NCBI GenBank assembly: GCA_003151115.1
Contig: PLWS01000003.1
Coordinates: 125,350 to 189,349 of the forward strand
From: Vulcanimicrobiota bacterium
Lineage (GTDB): Bacteria; Vulcanimicrobiota; Vulcanimicrobiia; Vulcanimicrobiales; Vulcanimicrobiaceae
DNA length: 64,000 bases
Direction of reading: 5' to 3'
A program made the translations under genes and the position numbers. Below, piece after piece: positions 1 to 10,800 of this stretch. The first letter of the stretch is position 1. The number at the start of each line of letters is the position of its first letter. The notes under the pieces were generated by a model. That model did not search any database, was not told the origin of the DNA, and saw only the letters and a list, made by a program, of their open reading frames with translations.

Positions 1-1
1 G

Positions 2-271
2 CACCCGGCCGGCGCGAGCGCATGGGGCATCCACGATATCATCGGCAACGGTTGGGAATGGACCGGCACGGTCTTCGCGCCGTTTCCGGGATTCGAACCA
101 ATGGCTAGCTACCCGCAATACAGCGCCGATTTCTTCGACGGAAAGCACTACGTCATGAAAGGGGCCTCACCCGTGACCGCACTCGAACTTATCCGCCGAA
201 GTTTTCGCAACTGGTTCTACGCCGACTATCCTTATATGTACGCCAAGTTCAGACTCGTCCTCGACCGGTGA
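2..271 (+). CDS. Formylglycine-generating-enzyme/EgtB-like (SUMF1 domain) protein, C-terminal fragment (5' end outside window)
   Basis: Frame 2 reads ...AWGIHDIIGNGWEWTGTVFAPFPGF...DGKHYVMKGASPVTALELIRRSFRNWF...YPYMYAKFRLVLDR*, typical of EgtB-like C-termini. Confidence 0.75.
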   Translation, partial: HPAGASAWGIHDIIGNGWEWTGTVFAPFPGFEPMASYPQYSADFFDGKHYVMKGASPVTALELIRRSFRNWFYADYPYMYAKFRLVLDR

Positions 272-1878
272 AACGCTACACGGCGTTCGCGCTGGCTCTG
301 CTCTTCGCCGCGAGCGGCTGCGCGAAGCAAGGGTCGGTCACGTCATCGGGCGGCGGCGTTCTACGCGCCGCGATCTTTGCGGAGCCGGCCTCTTTGAATC
401 CGTTGCTCGGCACGAACACTGCCGAGAACTTTCTCGCGAGCTTGGCGTTCGATCTGCTCGTGACACTCGACGATCGCGGCAACGATATTCCCGACCTCGC
501 ATCGGCGGTGCCGTCAATTGAAAACGGCGGCATTAGCCGCGACGGCCGGACGATCACCTACAAGTTACGGCACGGCGTGAAGTGGCAAGACGGAAAGCCC
601 TTCACCAGCGCGGACGTTAAATTCAGCTGGCAAGCGGTCATGAATCCGAACAACAACGTCGTCGAACGTACCGGCTACGACAAGGTCAAGTCGGTGGACA
701 CGCCCGATCCCTACACTGTCATCTTTCACCTCAACGAGCCGTTTGCGCCGTTCGTCGACACGGTATTTGGTGAGAGCGACCAGCCGTTCCGGATCATTCC
801 CAAACATTTGCTCGGCGGGTATGCCAACATCAACCGCATTCCGTTCAATCAGCAGCCCATCGGCACAGGTCCCTTCCGCGTCGTGCGCTGGTACCACGGC
901 GACCACGTCGAGTTTGCCGCGAATCCGTTCTATTTCCGCGGTGCACCCAAACTGCAAAAGATTCTCGTCTACACGGTCCCCGACGGAAACACTTCGGCTG
1001 CCGAGCTGCAGTCGCACGGGATCGATCTCATCGCGGCCGTCACCTCTGCGAACTTCCGTAATTTGCGCGGCGTACCGGGCGTACGGACGATGCTCGTCAA
1101 GCAGCCTGCTTATGCCGCCGCGGTCTTCAACACCAAGCATCCGCCGCTCGACGACGTTCGCGTACGGCAAGCCATCGCATATGCCATTGACGAAAAGCGC
1201 ATCGTTGACAACCTGACCTACGGCACAGCGACGCTCGCTTCTGCCGATCTCTCCGATTACTATTGGGCGCACGATCCCGCCTTAGCCGGATATCCGCACG
1301 ATAGCGCGGCGGCGAGCCGCTTACTCGACCAGGCCGGCTGGCGTCGCGGATCGTCGGGAATGCGCGCCAAGAACGGCAAGGCGCTCTCGCTGCAGATCAC
1401 GATTGGCGCGGGCAGCCAAACAGCCAATCAAATCGCCGTCGAATTGCAATCGGATCTGCGGCAAGTTGGAATCGATCTCGCGATCAAGACGTACAACTAC
1501 TCGCTGCTCTATGCGACCGCGGCCATGGGCGGAATTCAGCAGACGGGCAAATTCGACATGACGCTGCAGGTTTGGGTCGCGGGCGCCGACCCCGACGACT
1601 CGTCGCAGTGGATGTGCAAACAGGCTCCCCCCGCCGGTAACAACATCTCGCGTTATTGCAGCCGTGCATTCGACAACGCGGAAACGGCGGCGCTGACGCA
1701 CTTCGACCGCGCTACGCGCAAGCGCGCTTACACGCTGACGCAGCAGTTGCTGGTGAAGGATGCACCCGCGGCTTTCGAATACTACCCGCGGGGCCGGTAT
1801 GCAATGACTCCGAGCCTGCAAAACTTCTCACCCAACGGCATCAGCGAAGGATGGAACGCTTACTTGTGGTCACTTTGA
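268..1878 (+). CDS. Peptide ABC transporter substrate-binding protein (SBP family 5), lipoprotein
   Basis: Lipobox-like signal (LLFAASGC), EPASLNPLLG...GISRDGRTITYKLRHGVKWQDGKPFTSADVKFSW; 536 aa. Confidence 0.92.
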   Translation: MKRYTAFALALLFAASGCAKQGSVTSSGGGVLRAAIFAEPASLNPLLGTNTAENFLASLAFDLLVTLDDRGNDIPDLASAVPSIENGGISRDGRTITYKLRHGVKWQDGKPFTSADVKFSWQAVMNPNNNVVERTGYDKVKSVDTPDPYTVIFHLNEPFAPFVDTVFGESDQPFRIIPKHLLGGYANINRIPFNQQPIGTGPFRVVRWYHGDHVEFAANPFYFRGAPKLQKILVYTVPDGNTSAAELQSHGIDLIAAVTSANFRNLRGVPGVRTMLVKQPAYAAAVFNTKHPPLDDVRVRQAIAYAIDEKRIVDNLTYGTATLASADLSDYYWAHDPALAGYPHDSAAASRLLDQAGWRRGSSGMRAKNGKALSLQITIGAGSQTANQIAVELQSDLRQVGIDLAIKTYNYSLLYATAAMGGIQQTGKFDMTLQVWVAGADPDDSSQWMCKQAPPAGNNISRYCSRAFDNAETAALTHFDRATRKRAYTLTQQLLVKDAPAAFEYYPRGRYAMTPSLQNFSPNGISEGWNAYLWSL

Positions 1879-3320
1879 CAGCCAAAAAGACGCCCATTAC
1901 CGTAGCGTACGGCGACGGTATCGGTCCTGAAATCATGGATGCAACGCTGCGCATGATTACCGAAGCCGGCGCTCAGCTCGACATGGAGCGGATCGAGATC
2001 GGCGAGAGCATCTACTCTCGCGGGATCACCAACGGCATCGAGGACAGCTCCTGGGATTCGCTGCGCCGCACCAAGGTATTCTTGAAGGCGCCGATTACCA
2101 CGCCGCAAGGCGGCGGTTTCAAATCGCTCAACGTGACCGTGAGAAAGACGCTCGGCATGTACGCAAACGTGCGGCCGTGCGCGTCGCTTTACCCGTACGT
2201 TTCGACCAAGCATCCGAAGATGAACCTCGTGATCGCCCGTGAGAACGAGGAAGACGTCTATGGCGGCATCGAGCACCGGCAAACGCAGCAGGTCACGCAA
2301 TGCCTGAAGCTAATCTCGCGCCCCGGCAGCGAGCGCATCGTGCGCTACGCGTTCGAATATGCGCGCGCGAACAAGCGCAAGAAAGTCACCTGCTTCACCA
2401 AAGACAACATCATGAAGCTCACCGACGGGCTCTTCCACAAAATCTTTGACGAGATCGCCAAAGAGTATCCCGACATCGAGAACGAGCACTGGATCGTTGA
2501 CATCGGCGCCGCCAAGATGGCCGACACGCCGGAAGTTTTTGATGTGCTCGTGATGCCGAATCTTTACGGCGACGTGCTCTCCGACGTTGCTGCCCAAATC
2601 ACGGGCTCCGTCGGTCTGGCGGGCTCGGCGAACATCGGCGACCACTGTTCGATGTTCGAAGCGATTCACGGATCCGCACCGCGGCGTGCCGGACAAAACC
2701 TTGCCAACCCCTCCGGCCTCTTCCATGGTGCCTTGCTCATGCTCTCGCATATCGGGCAAGGCGAAATCGCGGAGCGGGCGCACAACGCGTGGCTGCGGAC
2801 GATCGAAGACGGCATTCACACCTACGACATTTATAAAGAAGGCGTCAGCAAAGAAAAGGTCGGCACAAAAGAGTTCGCGTCGGCCGTTATCGAGCGGCTC
2901 GGGGAGTTGCCGGAGCATCTCGCGCCGGTCGCGTACGCCAAAGACGCACAGATGAATGTTACCGTTCGCGCCGCTGGACCGGCTGCCGAAAAGAGACACG
3001 TCGGCGTCGACGTCTTCATCGACCTTCCTAACGTCGATCCGGATGCCATCGCCGAGCGCATCAATGCGCTGCCGCTCGAAGGCGCCGCGCTCACCGTGAT
3101 CAGCAACCGCGGCACGAAAGTCTGGCCGAAAGGCAACCCAGATACGTTTTGGAGCGATCACTGGTGCTGCCGGCTGGAATCGAAGAACGGCGACTTTTCG
3201 GGAAAGAGCGTTGTGCAAATCCTGGCCGCGTTTTGTACGGGCGGCTTCGACGTCGTGAAAACCGAGGGCCTGTACACGTTTGACGGCGCGCGAGGGTACT
3301 CGCTCGCGCAAGGCGAGTAG
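1853..3320 (+). CDS. icd: NADP-dependent isocitrate dehydrogenase, Thermus-type with C-terminal extension
   Basis: ITVAYGDGIGPEIMDATL, VIARENEEDVYGGIEHRQT, MPNLYGDVLSDVAAQITGSVGLAGSANIG, C-terminal ISNRGTKVWP; start could also be GTG 1866. Confidence 0.9.
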
Positions 3321-3333
3321 CTAGCGCACCTGG

Positions 3334-4203
3334 GTGCGAATCGTCAGCTTGCTTCCGAGCGCCACGGAGACGCTCTTCGCTATCGGCGCCGGCGCCGATC
3401 TCGTCGGCGTCACGCACGAGTGCGACTACCCGTCGGAGGCATTGCCGCTGCCGCGTCTGACGGCTTCTAGCCTGCCTTCTGCGGACTCATCCGCCGCAAT
3501 CGACCGGCACGTGCGCCGCGCGCTGCATGCCGGCTCGAGCCTCTACACGCTCGATGCTGACTTGCTCGAGAGTCTCCAGCCGGACCTTATTGTGACGCAA
3601 GAGCTGTGCGAGGTGTGCGCGGTCTCATACCGGATCGTGGATCGCGCCGCCCGTCGCCTTAGCTCCGACCCGCGCGTCGTTTCACTCGAACCGTCTTCGC
3701 TCGAGGACGTCTTCGCCAACATTCAAACGCTTGGAAATTTGACGCATCATGAAACCGGCGCGCGCGAGCTGATTGCGGCGCTGCGCAAACGCCGGGCCGC
3801 AGTGCGGGGCCATGCCGGTACTGCCGCAGCGCCTCGCGTGCTCGTGCTGGAATGGAGCGATCCCCCGATGGGCGCCGGTCACTGGACTCCCGGACTGGTC
3901 GAGGACGCCGGCGGCACCCCGGTGCTTTCTATGCCCGGCGGAAATTCACAGCGCCTATCTTGGGATGACATTACCGCAGTTGATCCCGACGTTATCATCG
4001 TCGCGCCGTGTGGTTACGGCATTGCGAAGACCCATGAAGCCGTCGGCGAGCTGCGAGCTCGACCCGAGTGGAACGCGCTGCGCGCCGTACGTGAAGGCCG
4101 CGTCTACCCGGTTGACGGAAACGCCTACGTGAATCGCCCTGGACCTCGGCTCGTCGACACGATCGAAATCTTCGCTTCCATTTTAGGTCAGGAGGCTGCG
4201 TGA
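3334..4203 (+). CDS. Cobalamin/haem-type ABC transporter substrate-binding protein (BtuF-like)
   Basis: MRIVSLLPSATETLFAIGAGADLVGVTHECDYP...DLIVTQELCEVCAVSY. Confidence 0.88.
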   Translation: MRIVSLLPSATETLFAIGAGADLVGVTHECDYPSEALPLPRLTASSLPSADSSAAIDRHVRRALHAGSSLYTLDADLLESLQPDLIVTQELCEVCAVSYRIVDRAARRLSSDPRVVSLEPSSLEDVFANIQTLGNLTHHETGARELIAALRKRRAAVRGHAGTAAAPRVLVLEWSDPPMGAGHWTPGLVEDAGGTPVLSMPGGNSQRLSWDDITAVDPDVIIVAPCGYGIAKTHEAVGELRARPEWNALRAVREGRVYPVDGNAYVNRPGPRLVDTIEIFASILGQEAA

Positions 4204-4682
4204 TCGCACCATTATTGTTAGCCGTCGATTTTATGAACTTCACCTACGCAACCAACCCGTGTTACAAAAACGTCCCCGTTCCCGCCGTGATGGCCAAAGG
4301 CTCGTTTTCCTATTTCGACAAGAACATGGGAGCGGGATTTGATTTGCGCGTCGATTCGGTTAAGCGAGGCAGTCTCGCTCCCGGAACGCAGCAAGCTGTA
4401 GTCGTACTCGTGTGTGATTTTCCGGTGGGCGGCACGGCCGAAGCCTACGTCTTCAGCGACCGCGGAGCCTCTGCCGCAATGCTGGGTGACGTCGCCAGCG
4501 CAAATTGGGGCCCGGACTGGGGAGCCGGACCCAACTCGGTCCACGTCACGTTCAAAAACCGGTATCTTTACATCGATGCGTGCAAGAACGACGAATGCAC
4601 GACGAACATTGTAACGACGTATGCTTTAAAGAACGGCAGGCTCGTCAAAGTCTACGAGCAGACGCACAAGCGCAGCAACTAA
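4200..4682 (+). CDS. Hypothetical protein
   Basis: 160-aa ORF overlapping the upstream stop by 4 nt (translational coupling). Confidence 0.65.
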   Translation: MIAPLLLAVDFMNFTYATNPCYKNVPVPAVMAKGSFSYFDKNMGAGFDLRVDSVKRGSLAPGTQQAVVVLVCDFPVGGTAEAYVFSDRGASAAMLGDVASANWGPDWGAGPNSVHVTFKNRYLYIDACKNDECTTNIVTTYALKNGRLVKVYEQTHKRSN

Positions 4683-5242
4683 CCCTTACCGTGCTGCTCC
4701 AGTAGGTCCACCATGTCGTTGGCGTGCTCTTCTTCAACCGACAATATCTCTTCGATCATGCGTCGCGTTGTCGGATCGTTGTCGCCGAAAAAGCGAACCA
4801 TTTCGCGGTAGGATTCGATCGCGACACGTTCCGCGACGAGATTCTCCTTGATCATGTCGACAAGATTCTCGCCTTCTTTATACTCCGAATGGCTGCGCGT
4901 CGCCAAGCCTTCCGGATTGAAGTTCGGCTCGCCGCCCAGCTGCGTGATACGCTCGGCGATCATGTCGGCGTGCTGCTGCTCTTCGCTCGCGTGCTGCTGG
5001 AACTCGCCGGCGACGGCATCCTTGGCAATGCCCTTGGCCATGAAGTAATGCCGCTTGTAGCGGAGGACACAAACGATTTCGGTGGCGAGCGCCGTATTCA
5101 GCACGTCCACGGCTTGCTTGATATCGCCCTTGTAGTCGCTCGTAACCGAGCCTTGCATCATGTTCTCGCGGGCCCGGCGCCGCAACTCTTGTACATCGGA
5201 TAAAAACGGTTTTGCGCTGCTCATTTCCATGCCGTACCGCAT
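4679..5242 (-). CDS. Ferritin-like/bacterioferritin family protein
   Basis: ALATEIVCVLRYKRHYFMAKG...EFQQHASEEQQHADMIAERITQLGGEPNFNPEGL...EEEHANDMVDLL. Confidence 0.88.
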   Translation of the reverse strand: MRYGMEMSSAKPFLSDVQELRRRARENMMQGSVTSDYKGDIKQAVDVLNTALATEIVCVLRYKRHYFMAKGIAKDAVAGEFQQHASEEQQHADMIAERITQLGGEPNFNPEGLATRSHSEYKEGENLVDMIKENLVAERVAIESYREMVRFFGDNDPTTRRMIEEILSVEEEHANDMVDLLEQHGKG

Positions 5243-5277
5243 AGGGTCCCGGCTCCCCTGCGTCGTAGCTCGGTTGC

Positions 5278-6156
5278 ATGGCCAAATACGATCAGCCGCG
5301 GCTCGCCGTTCGCAAAATGTACAAGCTGTTCATCAACGGCGCGTTCGTACGCTCAGAGTCCGGCCGCAGCGACCCTTTATGGGACGGCTCGGAGTTCGGC
5401 GCGAATATCGCGCGCGGATCGCGCAAAGACGTCCGCGATGCGGTCGTCGCCGCACGCGCCGCGCAGCCGAAGTGGCTGGCAACGGCTCCGGGCACCCGCG
5501 GCCTAATCCTTTACCGTTTGGCCGAGATGATGGAAGCGCGCCACGAAGAGCTCGTGGATCGCGTGCGCGAGGGCAGCGATCTCTCCGCAGCAGCCGCGGA
5601 AACCGAGGTCGTCGCCGCGATCGATCGCGTCATTTGGTATGCAGGATGGTGCGACAAATACAGCGCGCTGCTTTCAACGCGTAATCCGGTTGCGGGGCCG
5701 CACTTCAATTTTTCGACCGCCGAACCGACCGGCGTTGTCGGCATACTTGCGCCCGACGAACCCGCACTGCTCGGACTGGTCTCGGTGCTCGTACCGGCGC
5801 TTGTTGCCGCAAACGCGGTCGTACTCGTAGCTTCCGAAAAAGATCCGCGCACCGCAGTCGTTTTCGCCGAAGCGCTTGCGACCAGCGACTTGCCTGCGGG
5901 GGTTGCGAACATCATCACGGGCTTCCGCAGCGAGCTTGGGCCGGTACTCGCAAAGCACATGGACGTGAACGCGATCACGTTTCCCGACGGTCCCCTCACC
6001 GAAGAACTGCAGCGTCATGCAGCGGAAAACGTCAAACGCACGCATCCGTACCAGCGGAAGACTCGCGACGAGTGGTTTCAGCCGGCCGCGCAAAGTTTGG
6101 ACGACATTGCCGCTTACAGCGAAATCAAAACGATCTGGCACCCCGCGGGAATATAA
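5278..6156 (+). CDS. Short aldehyde dehydrogenase-family protein lacking the catalytic domain
   Basis: ALDH N-terminal/Rossmann segment (YKLFINGAFV...GVVGILAPDEPALLGLVSVLVPALVAANAVVL) runs directly into EIKTIWHP C-terminus; 292 aa. Confidence 0.8.
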   Translation: MAKYDQPRLAVRKMYKLFINGAFVRSESGRSDPLWDGSEFGANIARGSRKDVRDAVVAARAAQPKWLATAPGTRGLILYRLAEMMEARHEELVDRVREGSDLSAAAAETEVVAAIDRVIWYAGWCDKYSALLSTRNPVAGPHFNFSTAEPTGVVGILAPDEPALLGLVSVLVPALVAANAVVLVASEKDPRTAVVFAEALATSDLPAGVANIITGFRSELGPVLAKHMDVNAITFPDGPLTEELQRHAAENVKRTHPYQRKTRDEWFQPAAQSLDDIAAYSEIKTIWHPAGI

Positions 6157-6223
6157 GGCGTTGTAAACATGGCTGAAAAGTTTTGGGGGCCCGAAAGGGT
6201 CCCCAAAATGCTCCGCATTTTGG

Positions 6224-6310
6224 GGAGAGGTGGCAGAGTGGTCGAATGCACTCGCTTGGAAAGCGAGCAGACGTGAAAGCGTCTCGGGAGTTCGAATCTC
6301 CCCCTCTCCG
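6224..6310 (+). tRNA. tRNA-Ser (GGA)
   Basis: Acceptor GGAGAGG/CCTCTCC, anticodon loop CTTGGAAAG, long variable arm, GTTCGAATC T-loop. Confidence 0.95.
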
Positions 6311-6320
6311 GATTTAAACG

Positions 6321-7061
6321 CTACAGGATTTCTTCGGCCTGTTCTTGCGCGTGCGCGAGCCAGAAATCGAACGAAGCGCGCGCCTGCGCTTCGAGCATGA
6401 GATCGCCCGTTACCACCTCGCGCAACAGCAATCGTTCGATATTCGACCGCTCGCCGTAGTTCGTATCCATCACGAGTTCGGCTTTCCGCACCTGTTCAAG
6501 AATATGTTTTGGAAGCTCGGTGCTCGGCGGCAGCGTCGCGATGACGATTTCGGGCGGACTCTCCGGCCACTGCTGCGCTTCAAAGCGATCGCAAAGTGCA
6601 AGCACTTTGTCGTGATCGCGTCCCCAAACATAGGTGTAAGCGTCTGTTTCATGAAGCTGCGCCAGAATCGCGCGAGCGGTCGCGCCCGTGCCTAAAATGC
6701 CGATGCGTTCCAGCGCAACGGGTTGCCCGAGGATCGTTTCGAGCGCCTTCCGGGCGCCGACGCCGTCAGTATTGCTTCCCATGACTTTACCGCCGAAGAA
6801 AATCGTGTTGACCGCTTCGGACATGCGTGCGTCTTCATCGAGCGACTCGCAAGCGGCCAGCACTTCTTCTTTCAGCGGGGTCGTAACGTTGACTCCCGTG
6901 TAGCCTTCTTCGCGCAAACGCCGGACGGCATCAGCGCCGCCCCCTTTGGGCACGCGAATGACGACGTAGGTGCCTTCGATGCCGGCCTCTTCCAAGAATT
7001 GCCCGTGCAACTCGGGGCTGCGGCTATGGGCGACGGGATCGCCGATGAGCGCGAGTTTCAC
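6321..7061 (-). CDS. aroE: Shikimate dehydrogenase
   Basis: VKLALIGDPVAHSRSPELHGQFLEEAGIEG...GVNVTTPLKEEVL...NTDGVGA; start trimmed from the 7169 ORF. Confidence 0.9.
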   Translation of the reverse strand: MKLALIGDPVAHSRSPELHGQFLEEAGIEGTYVVIRVPKGGGADAVRRLREEGYTGVNVTTPLKEEVLAACESLDEDARMSEAVNTIFFGGKVMGSNTDGVGARKALETILGQPVALERIGILGTGATARAILAQLHETDAYTYVWGRDHDKVLALCDRFEAQQWPESPPEIVIATLPPSTELPKHILEQVRKAELVMDTNYGERSNIERLLLREVVTGDLMLEAQARASFDFWLAHAQEQAEEIL

Positions 7062-7543
7062 CGGCGCCGCTCGGGCAGAACGATGCGCTCGAGAAACCGG
7101 AACATGCGCGTGATCGCAAAATCGTGCGTTTCGATTGGCTCGGTCAAAATCGTATACAGATTGCCGCACAGTTTCGCGCCGAGCACGTCGGTAAAGAATT
7201 GATCGCCGACCACGGCCACCTGTTTGCGCGGAAGCCCTAATTGTTTGAGCGCGCGCATGAACCCGAACGGCAAAGGCTTGAGGGCGTTGGGAACGCAGCC
7301 GATCTTCAACTGACCGGCGATCGACCGCGCGCGCTCGCTAAAATTATTGGAGACCATACACATCAGGAAGCCGCGGGAGTGCGCCTCGGCGATCCAGGCG
7401 AGATGCTCGGCCGCCGGTTCGGTCTCCCGGAAGCCCAAAAGCGTGTTGTCCAGGTCGATGATCAGCCCCCGAATACCCGCTTGTGCGAGCTCGGCCAATG
7501 AGACGTCGTGGAGCCTGGCGGCAAAGCGGTTGGGACCGAGCAT
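7058..7543 (-). CDS. YqeG-family HAD-IIIA phosphatase
   Basis: GIRGLIIDLDNTLLGF...VSNNFSERARSIAGQL...LKPLPFGFMRALKQLGL...VVGDQFFTDVLGA. Confidence 0.88.
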   Translation of the reverse strand: MLGPNRFAARLHDVSLAELAQAGIRGLIIDLDNTLLGFRETEPAAEHLAWIAEAHSRGFLMCMVSNNFSERARSIAGQLKIGCVPNALKPLPFGFMRALKQLGLPRKQVAVVGDQFFTDVLGAKLCGNLYTILTEPIETHDFAITRMFRFLERIVLPERRR

Positions 7544-7687
7544 TCGCGAGCGCTTTGGGCCATTTGTCCTCGCTATCCTCGGAAGTTTCCACAGCCCCCC
7601 CACCGACTAGGGATATTGTCCACCAGTTCAACCTAGCCCCTACACAGATTTATGCCGTTCTGGACAGCTTGCGCACAAGGAGCCGAA

Positions 7688-7735
7688 GCACTATATCTTG
7701 TATCCGAGTTCTCTCGGTAGTACAATTTATGGGCA
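7688..7735 (+). promoter_or_regulatory. Candidate pair of NrdR boxes upstream of nrdJ
   Basis: GCACTATATCTTGTAT (7688-7703) matches the NrdR box well; weaker GTACAATTTATGGGCA (7720-7735) starts 32 bp later. Confidence 0.55.
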
Positions 7736-7829
7736 CGCCTGGCGGTTCTCGTCCGTTGTGACCGAACAGGTGTTCGATTTTCAAGCACAGTAGTAAACGG
7801 GTCCTCCCCTTCGGGAGGAAGGAGCCTCG

Positions 7830-10800
7830 ATGAAGTTCCGCCGCGTCTATTCGGCCCCCGGCGAACCCTACGCCGGCCTTACGTTCGAACCCCGGACCTC
7901 ACGCATCGTCAATCCCGACGGCTCGGTGATTTTCGAGGCGAAAGACGTCATGGTTCCGACCGGCTGGAGCCAGGTCGCGACCGACGTGCTTTCTCAGAAG
8001 TATTGTCGTAAGGCGGGGGTTCCCCAGGCAATGAAGCGCGTCGCCGAAGAGGGCGTGCCCGAATGGCTGTGGCGCTCGGAGGCGGCCGACGACTCGGGGT
8101 TCGGTGCGGAGCGCGACTCGCGCCAGGTCTTCAATAGACTCGCGGGCTGCTGGACGTACTGGGGCTTCAAACACGGGTATTTCGACACCGAAGGCGACGC
8201 GCAGATCTATTACGACGAAATGTGCGCGATGCTCGCGCGGCAGATCGGCGCGCCCAATTCCCCGCAATGGTTTAACACTGGCTTGCATTGGGCGTACGGC
8301 ATTTCCGGTCCATCGCAAGGCCATTATTTTGTGGACCCCACCGATCAGCAAGTCAAGCGCTCGACCAGCACCTACGAGCATCCGCAAGTCTCGGCGTGCT
8401 ACATTCTTTCGATCGAAGACGACCTCGTGAACGAGGGCGGAATCTTCGACGGCGTCGTGCGCGAAGCGCGCATCTTTAAGGGCGGCAGCGGATCGGGCGC
8501 TAATTTTTCCAAGCTCCGCGCCGCCGGTGAAAAACTCACGGGCGGCGGAACGAGCTCAGGCCTCATGTCCTTCCTCAAGGTTTTCGATCGTGCGGCCGGT
8601 GCGATCAAGTCGGGTGGCACGACGCGCCGCGCGGCCAAGATGGTCGTGCTGAACGCGGACCATCCCGACATCGAACAGTTCGTCAATTGGAAGGTCCGCG
8701 AAGAACAGAAAGTTTCCGATCTCGTGGCCGGTTCGATTGCGTGCGAAAAACATCTGAACGCAATCATGAAGGCAGCACACGACGATGCGCTGCCCGAGAG
8801 CGCGCGCCTAGATCCGGCCCTCAATCCGACGCTGAAGCTCGCGATGAAATCGGCACTGGCCGCCGGCATCCCGCAAGCCAACATTCAGTATGCCTTGGAT
8901 TTCGCCAAGCAAGGCTACAAGTATCTGGACGTCGCGACCTACGACACCGGCTGGGATTCCGAAGCGTACAACACCGTCTCCGGACAGAATTCCAACAACT
9001 CGGTTCGTTTGACCAACGCGTTCTTCGAAACGCTCGATCGCGACGAGGATTGGCATCTGACCGCGCGCACAACGGGCGCAGTGCTCAAGACTATCAAGGC
9101 TTCGTCACTCTGGGAGCAGATCGCGCTTGCGGCTTGGCAGTGCGCCGATCCCGGCATTCAATACGACGACACGCTGCAAGAGTGGCACACGTGCGCAAAC
9201 GACGATCGCATCAATGCAACGAATCCCTGTTCGGAATACTGTTTCATAGACGACACGGCGTGCAATCTTGCCAGTTTAAACCTTGTCAAGTTCTTAAAGG
9301 AAGACGGCACGTTTGATGCGCCGATCTTCGCCGAAGCATCACGCACGTGGACGACGACGCTCGAAATCTCGGTGACGATGGGCCAGATGCCTTCGCAAGC
9401 GATCGCCGAAAAAAACCACGGCTACCGCACGCTGGGGCTCGGCTACGCCAACCTTGGTACGCTGCTCATGCGCATGGGACTGCCCTACGATTCCGAAGAG
9501 GCCTTCGGCTGGTGCGCTGCGCTCAGCGCGCTGATGACCGGCAGCGCATATCGCGCGTCCGCGGAGATGGCCCGCGAGTTAGGACCGTTCGCCCGCTTTG
9601 AAGCCAACGCCGAATCGATGCTGAGGGTGATCCGCAATCACCGTCGCGCCGCTTACGACGAACCCGACGCTGCCTACGAAGGGCTTAGCGTCAAACCCGT
9701 GACGCATTCTCCCACGCTCTTCACCCAAGAGACGTGGGTGCTCGCGCGCAAGATGTGGGACGACGCGCTCACCATGGGCGAAGTCACCGGCTTCCGCAAC
9801 GCGCAAACCGTCGTAATCGCTCCCACGGGCACGATCGCGCTCGTCATGGATTGCGACACCACCGGCATCGAGCCCGACTTTGCTTTGGTGAAATTCAAGA
9901 AGCTCGCCGGCGGCGGCTACTTCAAGATCGTCAATCAGTCGGTCGAAGCCGCCCTGCGCAAACTCGGCTACAGCGAGCAGCAGATCCTCGAGATCGAGCT
10001 TTTCGCCAAAGGCACCGGGTCGCTCGAGGGAGCGCCGCATATCAACGCGGCGACGTTACGTGCCAAGGGCTTTGATGACGATATCCTCGCGCGCATCGAA
10101 GCGGCTCTACCGTCGGCATTCGAGTTAGAGTTCGCCTTCAATAAGTTCGTCCTCGGCGAAGAGTTCTGCACGCAAACGTTGGGATTACCCGCCGACAAAC
10201 TCGACGCATGGAACTACTCGATCTTGCGCGATGGACTCGGCTTCACACAAAGGCAGATCGACGAGGCCTCCGACGTCATCTGCGGCCGCATGACCCTCGA
10301 AGGCGCGCCGTATTTGAAAGACGAGCACCTCTTCGTTTTCGATTGCGCCAACCCGTGCGGCAAACACGGTCAGCGGTTCATTCGTCCGCTCGCGCACATC
10401 GATATGATGGCCGCCGCCCAACCTTTCGTGAGCGGCGCAATTAGCAAGACAATCAATTTTCCGCAAACGGCGACTATCGACGACGTCAAAGAAGCGTACC
10501 GCTACGCCTGGGAGCGCATGATCAAAGCGGTCGCGCTTTATCGCGACGGCTCGAAGCTTTCCCAGCCGCTGGCCTCCACATCCGATCTCGGAGGTGAGGT
10601 TACCGAGGAAGACGCGCCGCCCGTCGCATTTCAACATCCGTTGCAAATCGCCGAGCGTATCGTGTACCGCTACATCGCCAAGCGCCGGCGCATGCCGGAG
10701 CGGCGCAGCGGCTATACGCAAAAAGCCATCGTCGGCGGACACAAAGTTTATCTACGCACGGGTGAGTATGAAGGCGGCCAGCTCGGCGAGATCTTCATCG

